Of a stretch of DNA of 50,039 bases, positions 25,801-35,415 are shown in pieces (the first letter of the stretch is position 1; each line of letters starts with the position of its first letter). The translations under genes and the position numbers were made by a program. The notes beneath the pieces are model-generated. The model was not told the DNA's origin and did not search any database. It worked only from the letters and a program-made list of their open reading frames with translations. This DNA is from an uncultured bacterium. Lineage in GTDB: Bacteria; Bacillota; Clostridia; Lachnospirales; Lachnospiraceae. The stretch spans positions 1 through 50,039 of the forward strand of contig CANPIC010000021.1 of NCBI GenBank assembly GCA_947574055.1, in the 5' to 3' direction.

Positions 25801-26658
25801 TCAGCAGACCTTATAAATCTGATATAATTCCTCGACGCAAATACTTCTGCCCAGAATTGCACTGATCTCCTGCTCTCTTGCTAAAAATAATCGGGCAATC
25901 AGCCTTTTCACATCTGCTTTCGCCCCATAATGAATCTGATTATGGCAGTTGCTGCAAAGAGAAATGATATTCTGTTCTCTGTCCAGATCAACTCCAAAAT
26001 AATCGGTTAACGCCATCGGAATCAGGTGGTGCGGTTCCATATACATGGTTCTCCCATCCCTGCGGAGAAAAGATTGGTGGGCCGGATCAACCTCACACAA
26101 ATTTCCCGCTCTGGCCAGCGCCGCCCTTGCCTCTTTAGGTGCCCGCGCATAGACAGGACCGTTTAGGGAACGACTGGATAACATGCCAACCGGACGAGGA
26201 CCACTTCTGACCGGCGAAGATGCGATTGCTGCTGTATTCTCTGATAATGATAACGCTGCGATAAGCAACTGGTCTTCTTCGAGTTCGATCCATGTTTTTT
26301 GGACGGGGAACAGCTTCTGGAAAAACACTGCAGTATAGCAGAGATTCTCACCGCCAGCTTCGTGTTTTGCCTGTTCCACCAGAGCAGAAAGCTGTCTCTT
26401 ACCCGTTTCTGTGATTTCCCAGTTTCCCTGCCCACCGGTTTTCATATAGCCATGCGCAACCAGATGCTGCCTTTCAAAAGAAAAATCATTCCGCCACACC
26501 ATTTCATTGCGGGTACGGCAGAGCGTATCGTTCTGATCGTTCTTATGCCAATAGGCGCAGTCGTTGATATGTTGTAAAACCCTGCTTCTCTGACCGCCTC
26601 CTCCCAGTTCATTGAGAGCGAAAAGCAGCACCAGCCATTTTTGTTCTTTTTGGGTCAT
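25801..26658 (-). CDS. HNH endonuclease with N-terminal winged-helix region (probable restriction subunit)
   Basis: 285 aa. The C-terminal HNH domain is intact: YMEPHHLIPMALTDYF, then LDREQNIISLCSNCHNQIHYG, with HH, N and H catalytic residues and CxxC-type zinc ligands (CEV, CSNC). The N-terminal 90 residues (LFALNELGGGGQRSRVLQHI, then WEITETGKRQLSAL) look like the Mrr-type winged helix found in modification-dependent nucleases. Its ATG overlaps the stop of the methyltransferase-specificity gene (ATGA), so it is co-translated with it. I infer it is the endonuclease of that restriction-modification cassette. Confidence 0.88.
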   Translation of the reverse strand: MTQKEQKWLVLLFALNELGGGGQRSRVLQHINDCAYWHKNDQNDTLCRTRNEMVWRNDFSFERQHLVAHGYMKTGGQGNWEITETGKRQLSALVEQAKHEAGGENLCYTAVFFQKLFPVQKTWIELEEDQLLIAALSLSENTAAIASSPVRSGPRPVGMLSSRSLNGPVYARAPKEARAALARAGNLCEVDPAHQSFLRRDGRTMYMEPHHLIPMALTDYFGVDLDREQNIISLCSNCHNQIHYGAKADVKRLIARLFLAREQEISAILGRSICVEELYQIYKVC

Positions 26659-28004
26659 CCTTTGTTATCCTCCCGTTTCTGGAAGCAAAGTATCGGATAG
26701 GTGATAAATTGCTCAATCAGCAATTTCTCAAATTCATTGAGAGATTGGCAAAGTGCCTGGTCTTTGCACTCCTTTTGATACTCGAATATAGCAAACAGAG
26801 TCGCTCCCAATTTCTCCTGTGTATCTACATCCGGATAGTAAACTGAAATTTCAGAAAGGCGATCCACATTCATATTGGCACGGGTCGTATAGACAGGCGA
26901 CACTCTCTCGACCTCATGCCGGTATACAGCACTGCGGAAATAACCGGCCATATAAAAGGGGGCAGGCGTCCCGTGCCTTTTGGGCCGGAGACATTTGATA
27001 TAACTGCCATACACGGCACAACACTCTTTTGGTACGATACAACAACAGGCCAGCTGCGCAACAGATTCACTGGAACGGTTTAAAAGAATATCGCCCGCTC
27101 TTACCCCATACTTTGCGATTTCCTCTTCCGTTGCCTCGACTGTCATTGACAGGGAATCCGGGAGAAACGCATGACGGATCACCGTTTTCACATCTACCAT
27201 CTGCATACCATGTCCAAAAAACGCTTTCTTTTTGGCAAGTCCTCCAAACGACTGATACAAATCCAGCAATGCGGCTTTTTCCCAGTACACCGCCGCCTGC
27301 CTGTCCTTCCACTGGCCAATATATGGCAGCAGGTCGCTTTCCCTCAGCTGCAAACATAACTGTTCCACCAGTGCCGTAAAATGCGTCTGCATGTGCCGGA
27401 TCGGACTGACCGGAACAGCCCTCGCTTTTGTATAAAAATTAGGACTTAGCAGATATTTTTTCTGCGATATCTCCTGGAGCGAGACAACCGCATACCAACC
27501 TGTCTTTCCCTGCAAAATACCTTTCCGGTGCCGTAAGACCAGCGAACTAAGTTGCGTCATCTCTTGTGCAATCGTGTCATCTTTTCCTGCCTGTAATCCC
27601 CTGGCATCGACCAGCAGCGTGGTTGCGGTTGATGCCGATGTCCGCATCTTATTGAAAACCCAGATGCAACAAGGGACACTGGTATTATGAAATATCCTGG
27701 GTGGTAAAGTGATAACGGCTTCTATCAAACCATCCTCTATAAGGCCCTGTCGTATCTTTCTCTCTGCCTGAAGCTGCGTGGTCAAAACGCTGTTAGGCAA
27801 TATGACAACAGCCCGGCCGGCCTTTGCCAGATGACTGACAATAGATTGCACCCATGCAAAATTGGCATTGGAGGCAGGAGGCAGCCCGTACTGCCACTCC
27901 ATATCCCCGGTGTATGTAACCTTATCCCTCCAATGAGACAGATTAAACGGGATGTTAGTCGCAATATAATCAAACTTTTGATTGACATGCAAATCTTCTG
28001 TCAA
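26655..28004 (-). CDS. Adenine methyltransferase-specificity fusion, C-terminal part (frameshifted)
   Basis: 449 aa. It begins in the middle of a HsdM-type domain: TEDLHVNQKFDYIATNIPF, where motif IV reads NIPF rather than the usual NPPF. AVVILPNSVL, LIEAVITLPPRIFHN and CCIWVFNK follow. From about 250 on it resembles a single HsdS-type recognition half-site: YGVRAGDILLNRSSESVAQL, VYTTRANMNVDRLSEISVYY, then a helical spacer. So M and S are fused, as in type IIG-like systems. The first codon is TTG overlapping the upstream stop (TTGA), with AGGAGG 12 nt upstream, so re-initiation is possible. More likely this is the 3' half of a gene broken by a frameshift. Confidence 0.8.
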   Translation of the reverse strand: MTEDLHVNQKFDYIATNIPFNLSHWRDKVTYTGDMEWQYGLPPASNANFAWVQSIVSHLAKAGRAVVILPNSVLTTQLQAERKIRQGLIEDGLIEAVITLPPRIFHNTSVPCCIWVFNKMRTSASTATTLLVDARGLQAGKDDTIAQEMTQLSSLVLRHRKGILQGKTGWYAVVSLQEISQKKYLLSPNFYTKARAVPVSPIRHMQTHFTALVEQLCLQLRESDLLPYIGQWKDRQAAVYWEKAALLDLYQSFGGLAKKKAFFGHGMQMVDVKTVIRHAFLPDSLSMTVEATEEEIAKYGVRAGDILLNRSSESVAQLACCCIVPKECCAVYGSYIKCLRPKRHGTPAPFYMAGYFRSAVYRHEVERVSPVYTTRANMNVDRLSEISVYYPDVDTQEKLGATLFAIFEYQKECKDQALCQSLNEFEKLLIEQFITYPILCFQKREDNKG

Positions 28005-28642
28005 GGTATTGGCCGGCCTCCTAAATCTACCGTCTGCCTATACAGAAAAGAAATCATCTCACAGATCTGATAAGACTTTGTATCTGCAGTTTGACCATAT
28101 AACTTCAGTTTTGCAAACGCGCGACCCGCCTGGTATAATATCGAGCCACTTCCGCAGCAGGGATCATAGACACTGCCCTCTTTCACCTCCAGTAAATCCA
28201 ACAGCAGACGGGCAATCGCAGCTGGCGTGTAAAAATCACCGCGGGATAAAAAACCTTCCCCCGTTTCTCTGGCCAGTCTATCTTCATAAATCCGTATGGC
28301 AGCAGCATCATCCAAGACAAGATCGGACAATGCTCGTATCATTTCCCGTAAGTCCTCTTCATCTGGCTTTTCCTTGTTCATCGCTTCTTCCAGACAATGC
28401 ACAAGAGAAGGTGGCAGCATGAGCAGATGCAGCGCCGCTATGATTGCCGGAATATACATACCACTTTGGGCATTTTTTACCAGATCCCACCCTGCGTTTT
28501 GTTCGTTTCCCGGCCGCGCATGCGCAGACACAACTCTTGCGCAGCCATGCCGGATCAGTAACAAACCAGACAGTATGCTTACCTCAATCCGGGGCGCCAG
28601 TTGCATGATTTCCCGGATGGCAGATTCCTTTTCATAATTCAT
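28001..28642 (-). CDS. Adenine methyltransferase, N-terminal part (frameshifted)
   Basis: 213 aa. It holds the helical N-terminus of HsdM-type methylases, then LSRGDFYTPAAIARLLLDLL and SAM motif I VYDPCCGSGSILYQAG. The sequence continues through the family block (YGQTADTKSYQICEMISFLY) to DLGGRPIP and then a stop. The missing remainder starts in the next frame at 28004. GGGAGGCAAACG precedes the ATG. It lies 46 bases after sbcC, same direction. Translation could continue by re-initiation; otherwise the gene is inactive in this genome. Confidence 0.82.
   Translation of the reverse strand: MNYEKESAIREIMQLAPRIEVSILSGLLLIRHGCARVVSAHARPGNEQNAGWDLVKNAQSGMYIPAIIAALHLLMLPPSLVHCLEEAMNKEKPDEEDLREMIRALSDLVLDDAAAIRIYEDRLARETGEGFLSRGDFYTPAAIARLLLDLLEVKEGSVYDPCCGSGSILYQAGRAFAKLKLYGQTADTKSYQICEMISFLYRQTVDLGGRPIP
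28017..28022 (-). promoter_or_regulatory. AGGAGG inside the split methyltransferase
   Basis: AGGAGG encoding part of LGGR lies 12 nt before the TTG (28004) that overlaps the premature stop. It could permit re-initiation, but the spacing is long. Confidence 0.35.
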
Positions 28643-28688
28643 CGTTTGCCTCCCATTCTCGTTTATGATCCTCTTTTTCCAGGAAAAT

Positions 28689-31600
28689 TTATCCCGTTAC
28701 AATTACCGCCGCACTGCCAACACCCTCTTTCCCCCGGTGTTTTGTAACGACGATTTTTTTCTCGATCTGCTCTTTCAGTTCCGAGACATGGGAGATGATA
28801 CCCACCAGACGCTTGCCCTCTGTCAGGCATGTGAGCGCCCTGATGGCCTGGGCAAGGGACTCTTCATCCAGGGAACCGAACCCTTCATCCACAAACATGG
28901 AATCCAGGCGGATACCACCGGCGTTTGACTGGATCTCATCGGCAAGCCCCAGTGCCAGGGACAGGGAAGCCTGGAAGGATTCTCCGCCGGACAAGGTCTT
29001 TACGCTGCGCTCTGTCGCATTATAATGATCCAGCACGCTGAGCTCCAGTCCCGCCTTTTCTTTTTTATTGCCATTGTCTTTCTCCTGCGTGCGTCTGAGT
29101 TCATACTGACCACTGCTCATGGTAAGCAGGCGCAGGTTCGCCCGTCTGATAATCCGGTCAAAAAAGGTCATCTGGATATAGGTTTCAAATTCTATCTTCT
29201 GTTTGCCATTTAACATGCCGTTGGCCGTATCCGAAAGGGATTTCATCCATTGATAGGTTTCCTCTACTTCCGTAATCTCCTTCTGCCTGGTCTGTACCTG
29301 GAGAAAGATCGCATGATTACGCACATAGGCAGCATTTTTTTCATCCCGTTTTTCCTCCAGTTCCGCTTTCTCCTGCTGCCAGTGTTTCTTTCTGGCGCGG
29401 ATCTCCTCCTCCGTGACGGGAGTGGCTTCCTCCCCTTTCACAAGCTGCTTTTTTAACGTTTCCACGGCAGCAGTCAGGCGTTCGTACTGTCTCTGGCAGT
29501 CTTTATATTCTGCCTCCGCAAAGCTGTGCGCACGTTCCAGCTCCTCCTTTTGCTTGTTCAGAAACAGAATCTGTGTCTCGATTTCTTCTTTCTGTTCCCA
29601 GGGAAGCTCTTTTGCCAGATCTTCTATCCTCTCATTTCTGGCATTTACTCGTTCCCTGTTCTTTATAACGGACAGTTCTGTCTGCCGGATACTTTCCACA
29701 AGCTGCTCTGCCTGCTCCTGTTTCTCCGGAAGCAGCCGTTCCAGTTCCGCTTTTTTCTGCAGGTCTTTTTCGTTTCTTTCCATGGCCGCTTGCAGATGCT
29801 GTAATTGCCTTTCCAGCTCCTCTTCCAGTGAAAGAGCCCTGTCTTTTAATGTCTCATCTGTCATAAGGGAAGCAGAAAGGGAACTCTCAGAAGCCGCCCT
29901 GTCATGCCTGTCCAGTGTCCGGCAAAGGCTTCCTGCTTTCTCTGTCCGTCTGCCTCTGATCCCCTCCAGTTTCTTTTCCAGTTGATGCTGTTCTTCTCTC
30001 CTCTGTTCCTGCCAGGCTTCTCTTTTTTGCTTTTCCTGCTCCAGGGATATTCTCTGCTGTTGTTCCAGGCTAAGACAGTTCTGCCGTTCCCGTAGCTGCT
30101 CCTGCACGGTACGAATCCGCGCCAGCACATCCGCCAGATCAGCAGGCAGATTGTCGTTTTCCTGCTGACATAACAGAAAATCCGTCGCCCTTTTCAACAG
30201 CAGAGCCGCTTTTTGCAGATCGCTTCTGCCCCTGTCTGTCAGAGACTTCTGCTGACCGGCCAGATCCGCTTTCCTTTGACGGCTTTCTTCTGCCTTTTGC
30301 TGTAATGCCTGCTTCTCTGCCTCCTGCTCTGCCTCTTCCTGCATCAGACACGCCAGACGTTCTTTTTCCGACAGTGCCCGTGCCAGTTCTTCTCTTTGCC
30401 TTGCAAGACGCTCTGCCACATATGCTTCTATCTCTGCCGCATCCGATCGCATGTGATCCGGAAGCTCCATCGCGGAGATTTCCGCCTGCCACTGTCTGTC
30501 CTTTTCCGACAGGCGGCCTTTACTTGCCGATAATTGCTGCGCTTTTTCCCGAAACGCAGCGGCGCAATCTTCTTGTATACCTTCCTTTTCAGCGATAAGT
30601 CTCTCCAGCTTCGCCTTCTGCTCTGCCTGTCCTTGCACAAAATCCGTTTCCCGGTTCAGTCTGCTTTCTTCTTCCTCCAGTTGTTTCTCTTTGCGACGCA
30701 TTGCCTGCGACAGAAGGCTGACTTCATATAGGGGCCGTCCCAGAACCTGCTCTGCCAGCCTCTCTGTTTTCTCTCTCAGCTGCTGATACTGCGCCGCCAG
30801 ATAGCCCGCTGATGCACTCAGGTGTTCGACTTTGGCCTGCACTTTGACAAGTTTCTTTTTGCTCCGCTCCAGTTCTTTTTTCTCTGGTACTGTCTCTGGA
30901 ATCACTGCCGGTACAGGGTGATGGATGGAACCGCAGACAGGACAGGCACTGCCTTCTCTGAGTTCTCTTGCCAAAAGCCCCGCCTGCGCGTCCAGAAACA
31001 GTTGCTCCATGCGGTGATATGCGGCTTCCGCCAGTTCTTTTTCCCGAAACACATTCTCATAATCCGTTTGTGCCAGTGTCAGTCTCTTTTGTATCTCCTC
31101 CAGTTCTCCATGCCCTGCAGACAATTCTGCCAGCCGTTGCTTCTGCTGCGCCAGCTGTTGCTTCTGCTGCTGTAGCTGCAGCAATGTACTGTCCACCCCG
31201 GCAAGTTCCGCCTGTTCCTTTTTTAAACACGCCAAAGCACGATCCCGCTCTTCCTCCTGCACCCGCATTGTCTCATATTCTGCTTCCGTTTCTGCCACTG
31301 TTTTTTTCAGTTTGGAAAGACTGCAGGACAGTTCCTGTATGGTGTAAAGCCGCACCTCTTCTTCTTTGATCCGGTGGCGGCATGTCAGTTCTTTTTCTCC
31401 GGCGCCCTGTAACCTTTCCCGCTCCAGAGCCTGCCTCTTTTGCGCTTTCTGCAGATGGGACTGTGCAAGCTGCAGCTTTTTGATTATGGCCTCTTCCTGC
31501 TCCATACTTTGTTGTATGTGCCGACAGGCCATATCCTCATTTTCCAGGGTCTGCCTGATTTCTTCCAGATCCTCCCCGATCGCTTTTCCCTCTGCAAGCG

Positions 31601-32981
31601 TAGTCTCCTGGCCTGCCAGTGCCGTTATCTGCCGCTCATACCCCTGTAGTTCTTCTGCCAGTTCTGCCAGACTCTGCGCTGTCTGCGCCAGCCGGATTTC
31701 CGTCTCTTTCTGTGCCTCACACGCCTGCCCGAGTGTCTCCCTTTGCTGTCTGACAAGGCCCTGCATCTGGCTGATGCTTTCTATTTGTTCTGCCAGCCGC
31801 CGGCGCTCCTCCTCTGCCGTGGCAAGATTTTGCAACGTCTCCTGGTCCTCTTCCAGAGAACGCTCCAGCTTCTGTCTGTCATTTGTCAGTTTCTGTATTG
31901 TCTCATTTTGCCGGTATATCTCCTGCTCCTCTTTTCCCTTCTCCGCTCTCTCCTTTTGCAGTCTGTCAAACAGTTCCAGACCCTTTTGCAGTTCGCCCGT
32001 CTGCCTGGCAAGCGATTCACAGCCGCCGGCACTGCGCTTTGCCTGTTCCAGCGTTTCTTCGGCCTGCCGCAGTCTCGGTCTTAGTTCTTCCAGCTGCGCC
32101 AGACTGCTCTCCAGTTCGGCCTTCTGCTCCTGTGCTCTCTGCAGCGTACCAATCAGCCGGTCCTCAGCCGCAATCTGCCGTTCCCGTTTGCGGATCTGTG
32201 TTTTCAGTTCCTCCAGTGTCTGCTGATCCTCTTTGCAGAGCGCTTCCAGCAATGTCATCCCGTCGCCGATTCTGCCGTCAAACTGTTCCTTTTCCAGCTG
32301 CCGCAGTTGTGCACAGACCGGGGTATCCCCCGTACAGACAATATCGTCCATGTATTGATGGATGCTGCGCCTGAGTGCATCGTATATGTTCCACTGTCTT
32401 CTGACCTCTGCCTTTAGCTGCTCCTGGATGGCCTGATACCCACCCGTATGAAAGATCTGCCGGAAAATACCGCTGCGCTCTTCCGTATTGGCAAACAGCA
32501 ATTTCTGAAAATCTCCCTGGGCTATCATTGCAATCTGGGTAAACTGTCTGCAGTCCAGGCCGATCAGCTTCGTAATTTCCTTTGTCACTTCCCTTGCTCT
32601 GGTGACTGGCTGTCTGTCATCCGCAAAGTATAAAACCGCATCCGCCTTCTGCATCGTATAGCCTGCGCCTCTCCCCTTGGGGCGCAGGTATTCCGGATTG
32701 CGCTTTACTGTATAGCATTTGCCACCATACTCAAACAGCAATTCCACGTAAGTCGGTGTTTCGTCTTTGGCGTACTTGCTGCGAAGCATGTCCGCTTTCC
32801 GCGCCTCACCGCTGGCCTCTCCATACAGTGCGTATGTGACTGCATCGAAGATCGTGGTCTTACCGGCGCCGGTATCCCCGCTGATCAGATAGAGTCCCTG
32901 TCCGCCCAGAAGGGTAAAGTCAAGTTCCGTCCGCTCTGCATAGGGGCCAAATGCGCTGATGATAAGTCTAATCGGTTTCAT
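28689..32981 (-). CDS. sbcC: SbcC-type exonuclease ATPase
   Basis: 1430 aa, partner of SbcD in a Rad50/Mre11-like complex that processes hairpins and blocked DNA ends. Walker A is GDTGAGKTTIFDA (35-47). Very long coiled coils surround a zinc hook CPVCGSIHHP at about 678. The ABC signature LSGGESFQASLSLALGLA and Walker B MFVDEGFGSLDEESL are near the C-terminus. The usual length is about 1000-1150 aa, so the coiled coils are extended. It overlaps sbcD by 14 bases. GGAGAGGAGCCC precedes the ATG. Confidence 0.96.
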   Translation of the reverse strand: MKPIRLIISAFGPYAERTELDFTLLGGQGLYLISGDTGAGKTTIFDAVTYALYGEASGEARKADMLRSKYAKDETPTYVELLFEYGGKCYTVKRNPEYLRPKGRGAGYTMQKADAVLYFADDRQPVTRAREVTKEITKLIGLDCRQFTQIAMIAQGDFQKLLFANTEERSGIFRQIFHTGGYQAIQEQLKAEVRRQWNIYDALRRSIHQYMDDIVCTGDTPVCAQLRQLEKEQFDGRIGDGMTLLEALCKEDQQTLEELKTQIRKRERQIAAEDRLIGTLQRAQEQKAELESSLAQLEELRPRLRQAEETLEQAKRSAGGCESLARQTGELQKGLELFDRLQKERAEKGKEEQEIYRQNETIQKLTNDRQKLERSLEEDQETLQNLATAEEERRRLAEQIESISQMQGLVRQQRETLGQACEAQKETEIRLAQTAQSLAELAEELQGYERQITALAGQETTLAEGKAIGEDLEEIRQTLENEDMACRHIQQSMEQEEAIIKKLQLAQSHLQKAQKRQALERERLQGAGEKELTCRHRIKEEEVRLYTIQELSCSLSKLKKTVAETEAEYETMRVQEEERDRALACLKKEQAELAGVDSTLLQLQQQKQQLAQQKQRLAELSAGHGELEEIQKRLTLAQTDYENVFREKELAEAAYHRMEQLFLDAQAGLLARELREGSACPVCGSIHHPVPAVIPETVPEKKELERSKKKLVKVQAKVEHLSASAGYLAAQYQQLREKTERLAEQVLGRPLYEVSLLSQAMRRKEKQLEEEESRLNRETDFVQGQAEQKAKLERLIAEKEGIQEDCAAAFREKAQQLSASKGRLSEKDRQWQAEISAMELPDHMRSDAAEIEAYVAERLARQREELARALSEKERLACLMQEEAEQEAEKQALQQKAEESRQRKADLAGQQKSLTDRGRSDLQKAALLLKRATDFLLCQQENDNLPADLADVLARIRTVQEQLRERQNCLSLEQQQRISLEQEKQKREAWQEQRREEQHQLEKKLEGIRGRRTEKAGSLCRTLDRHDRAASESSLSASLMTDETLKDRALSLEEELERQLQHLQAAMERNEKDLQKKAELERLLPEKQEQAEQLVESIRQTELSVIKNRERVNARNERIEDLAKELPWEQKEEIETQILFLNKQKEELERAHSFAEAEYKDCQRQYERLTAAVETLKKQLVKGEEATPVTEEEIRARKKHWQQEKAELEEKRDEKNAAYVRNHAIFLQVQTRQKEITEVEETYQWMKSLSDTANGMLNGKQKIEFETYIQMTFFDRIIRRANLRLLTMSSGQYELRRTQEKDNGNKKEKAGLELSVLDHYNATERSVKTLSGGESFQASLSLALGLADEIQSNAGGIRLDSMFVDEGFGSLDEESLAQAIRALTCLTEGKRLVGIISHVSELKEQIEKKIVVTKHRGKEGVGSAAVIVTG

Positions 32982-34125
32982 GGGCTCCTCTCCGTATTTC
33001 CTCCAGAAGGTGTATCAAATAGGTCCGCTGCTTTGTACTCATAGGCTGATTGTTCTGCCGTTCATAAAATTCTTCAAATAATTCCAGTTCTGATTTATGT
33101 TCCACCTCTTCTGCCGCCTCAATCAACTGTTCCTGTCTGGTCCGGCTGTTATCGTAAGAGAGCTGCAGCAGATTGGGATAGAGAATACGCAGCTTCCGGA
33201 TGCCGTCGGGAATATCTTCCTCATCGGTCAGGACGGCTTTGATGTAATCTTTTGTATCCATGTCCTGATAAAAAGATCTGGCTGTCAGTTCCAGATAAGT
33301 GCCTCTGATCACACGCATGTCATGCAGAGGGTGCAGTGGTACCGTACAGACATACGTCTGGCCTTTTTCCCTGCATTCCACGACCGTCACCGACTTTTCC
33401 TGCTCCGCCTCGGAAAACGAATATTTCAGTGGCGTACCGCAATAGCGGACTGTCTCACGTCCGATACACTGTGGACTGTGAATATGCCCCAGTGCCACAT
33501 AGTCAAAGGCGTCAAACAGCTGCGCATCCACCTGATCCAGCCCGCCGACGACGATCTCCTCCGATTCACAGCGCCCGGCCCCGGTTACGAACTGATGCGC
33601 TGCCAGAATATTGCGCTTCTCCCTGTCGATTTCCATACGGCTGATTACAAGTGCCAGCGCCTCCTGATAACTTTCGGGCAAATGCGCCTGCCCTTCTTTC
33701 TCCCATACACGGCGTACCACTGCCGGCCTGATGAACGGAAGCAGGTAAACGGACAGTTCCCCGTATTCATCTCTCAGGGATATCGGTGCGATGGTCCCGT
33801 CATAGACCGGTGATACATATACACCTCTGCCACTCATAAGCTGTGCGCCAAAGGCAATCCGCTGCGCACAGTCGTGATTCCCGCTGATCAGAAAGACCTC
33901 TATTTTCCGCTCGGCCAGTGCGGTCAGAAACCGGTCAAATATCTGCACTGCTTCCACCGACGGAACGGGCTTATCATAAATATCCCCTGCTATGATAACG
34001 GCGTCTGCCTGTTCCTTTTCTGCGATGGATACAATCTGTGATAAGATGTATTCCTGATCCTCTGCCATGGAAAATTCATAGACGCGCTTTCCTAGATGAA
34101 GATCTGAGATATGAAGAAATTTCAT
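32968..34125 (-). CDS. sbcD: SbcD exonuclease subunit
   Basis: 385 aa Mre11-like nuclease subunit. Phosphoesterase motifs: LHISDLHLGKRV, IIAGDIYDKPVPS, FLISGNHDCAQRI, LAAHQFVTG and VALGHIHSPQ. A C-terminal capping domain follows. GAGGTGTCATC precedes the ATG. A terminator (34139-34161) separates it from the S41 protease gene upstream, so sbcDC must have its own promoter or depend on readthrough; I saw no clear promoter in the 35-base gap. Confidence 0.96.
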   Translation of the reverse strand: MKFLHISDLHLGKRVYEFSMAEDQEYILSQIVSIAEKEQADAVIIAGDIYDKPVPSVEAVQIFDRFLTALAERKIEVFLISGNHDCAQRIAFGAQLMSGRGVYVSPVYDGTIAPISLRDEYGELSVYLLPFIRPAVVRRVWEKEGQAHLPESYQEALALVISRMEIDREKRNILAAHQFVTGAGRCESEEIVVGGLDQVDAQLFDAFDYVALGHIHSPQCIGRETVRYCGTPLKYSFSEAEQEKSVTVVECREKGQTYVCTVPLHPLHDMRVIRGTYLELTARSFYQDMDTKDYIKAVLTDEEDIPDGIRKLRILYPNLLQLSYDNSRTRQEQLIEAAEEVEHKSELELFEEFYERQNNQPMSTKQRTYLIHLLEEIRRGAHETD

Positions 34126-34138
34126 GATGACACCTCAC

Positions 34139-34161
34139 AAAAAGGGAGCATTGCTGCTCCC
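34139..34161 (-). terminator. Intrinsic terminator after the S41 protease gene
   Basis: Minus strand GGGAGCA-GCAA-TGCTCCC-TTTTT: a perfect 7-bp stem with a GNRA tetraloop that starts in the stop codon of the protease gene. Confidence 0.85.
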
Positions 34162-35384
34162 TACTCTCCTGTTACCAGTATCTCTTTTGCCCGTTCGAGC
34201 TGATTATCATAACCATCTGTCACATACCGTTCGTAATCCAGTTCCAGCTCTTCGTCCGGTTCAATACCGATCCCATGAATATTGTTGCCCTTCGGTGTAT
34301 AATACTTGCTGGTTGTCAGCTTCACGGCGGAACCATCAGAGATAGAAAGGTATTTCTGCACGATGCCTTTGCCAAATGTGGTGGTGCCCAGCAGCTTTCC
34401 TTTTTCATAATCTTTGATAGCGCCGGCCAGAACTTCTGATGCACTGGCGCTTCCCTCATTGACCAGTACCACCATCGGTACGGTCAGTTCATTCTCTCCG
34501 TCACAATTATAGTCCTGCCGTTTGCCCGCCTTATCTTCCGTATATACGACCAGGCCTTTTGGCAGCAGTCTCCTGGCCACATCAATGACCGCAGCCAGAT
34601 TGCCGCCCGGATTGTTGCGCAGATCGAGAACCAGACCCAGCATACCGGACCCTTTTGCCATCGCCATGGCATCTGTAAACTGATCCACAGTCACTTTGTC
34701 AAATTCCGTGATCCGGATATAGGCGATCTTATCTTCCAGCATCTCATAAGAAACGGTCTGCTTTGGCACTTCCCGCCGCTCCACCTCGACCTCTCTGGTG
34801 TCCGCTTCTCCTTCCCGCATAATGGTCAGTACCACTTTTGTGCCTTCTTCCCCTTTGATCAGGCCGACTACATCTTCCAGACTCATATTCTTCGTATACT
34901 GACCATCCACGCGCATGATCAGATCCCCTTCCTGCAGGCCGCTCTCCTGAGCCGGACTGCCGTCAAAGATCTCTCCCAGCCGCGCCAGGCCAAGTTCCTC
35001 ATCCAGCCGCACGTAAGCACCGATCCCATAATAAATGCCGTCCAGTTTCTCCTGCTGGGCCTCCATCTCTTCCGCAGAATAATAGACAGAGTACGGATCA
35101 TCCAGAGCGCCGACCAGGCCCTGATAGATCCCATCTTCCATGGCCTTTCCATCGACCATCTCCAGCGCATAATTTTCTTCGATCAGTTCCTCGATCAACT
35201 GCAGTTTCTGCATTGTCCTGGCGTTGACCACCTCATCGGTCGCCACATGTTCCGTCCCCTTATGCTGTTTCCATGCCGCCACTGCTTCCCGCCCTGCAAA
35301 GGTGGCAGAGACAATAATCACTGCCAGAAACAGGCCGGTTAGCAGACCATTGACAAATTTTCTTTTATCTGACATGTTCTCCAT
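34161..35384 (-). CDS. S41 family C-terminal processing protease (CtpB-like)
   Basis: 407 aa extracytoplasmic serine protease. N-terminal membrane anchor (FVNGLLTGLFLAVIIVSATF), a PDZ domain in the middle (GIGAYVRLDEELGLARLGEI, LQEGDLIMRVDG), then the S41 core: VLDLRNNPGGNLAAVIDVAR, nucleophile serine in VLVNEGSASASEVLAGA and the lysine in LGTTTFGKGIVQ. Position after ftsEX and the M23 hydrolase matches common Firmicutes order; CtpB-type proteases process cell-envelope or signalling proteins. I take ATG 35384 (GAGGG about 10 bases before). TTG 35393 and ATG 35375 are in-frame alternatives. Confidence 0.93.
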   Translation of the reverse strand: MENMSDKRKFVNGLLTGLFLAVIIVSATFAGREAVAAWKQHKGTEHVATDEVVNARTMQKLQLIEELIEENYALEMVDGKAMEDGIYQGLVGALDDPYSVYYSAEEMEAQQEKLDGIYYGIGAYVRLDEELGLARLGEIFDGSPAQESGLQEGDLIMRVDGQYTKNMSLEDVVGLIKGEEGTKVVLTIMREGEADTREVEVERREVPKQTVSYEMLEDKIAYIRITEFDKVTVDQFTDAMAMAKGSGMLGLVLDLRNNPGGNLAAVIDVARRLLPKGLVVYTEDKAGKRQDYNCDGENELTVPMVVLVNEGSASASEVLAGAIKDYEKGKLLGTTTFGKGIVQKYLSISDGSAVKLTTSKYYTPKGNNIHGIGIEPDEELELDYERYVTDGYDNQLERAKEILVTGE

Positions 35385-35415
35385 TCCCGTCAATCCCTCT
35401 AAAAGATTTTATTCT

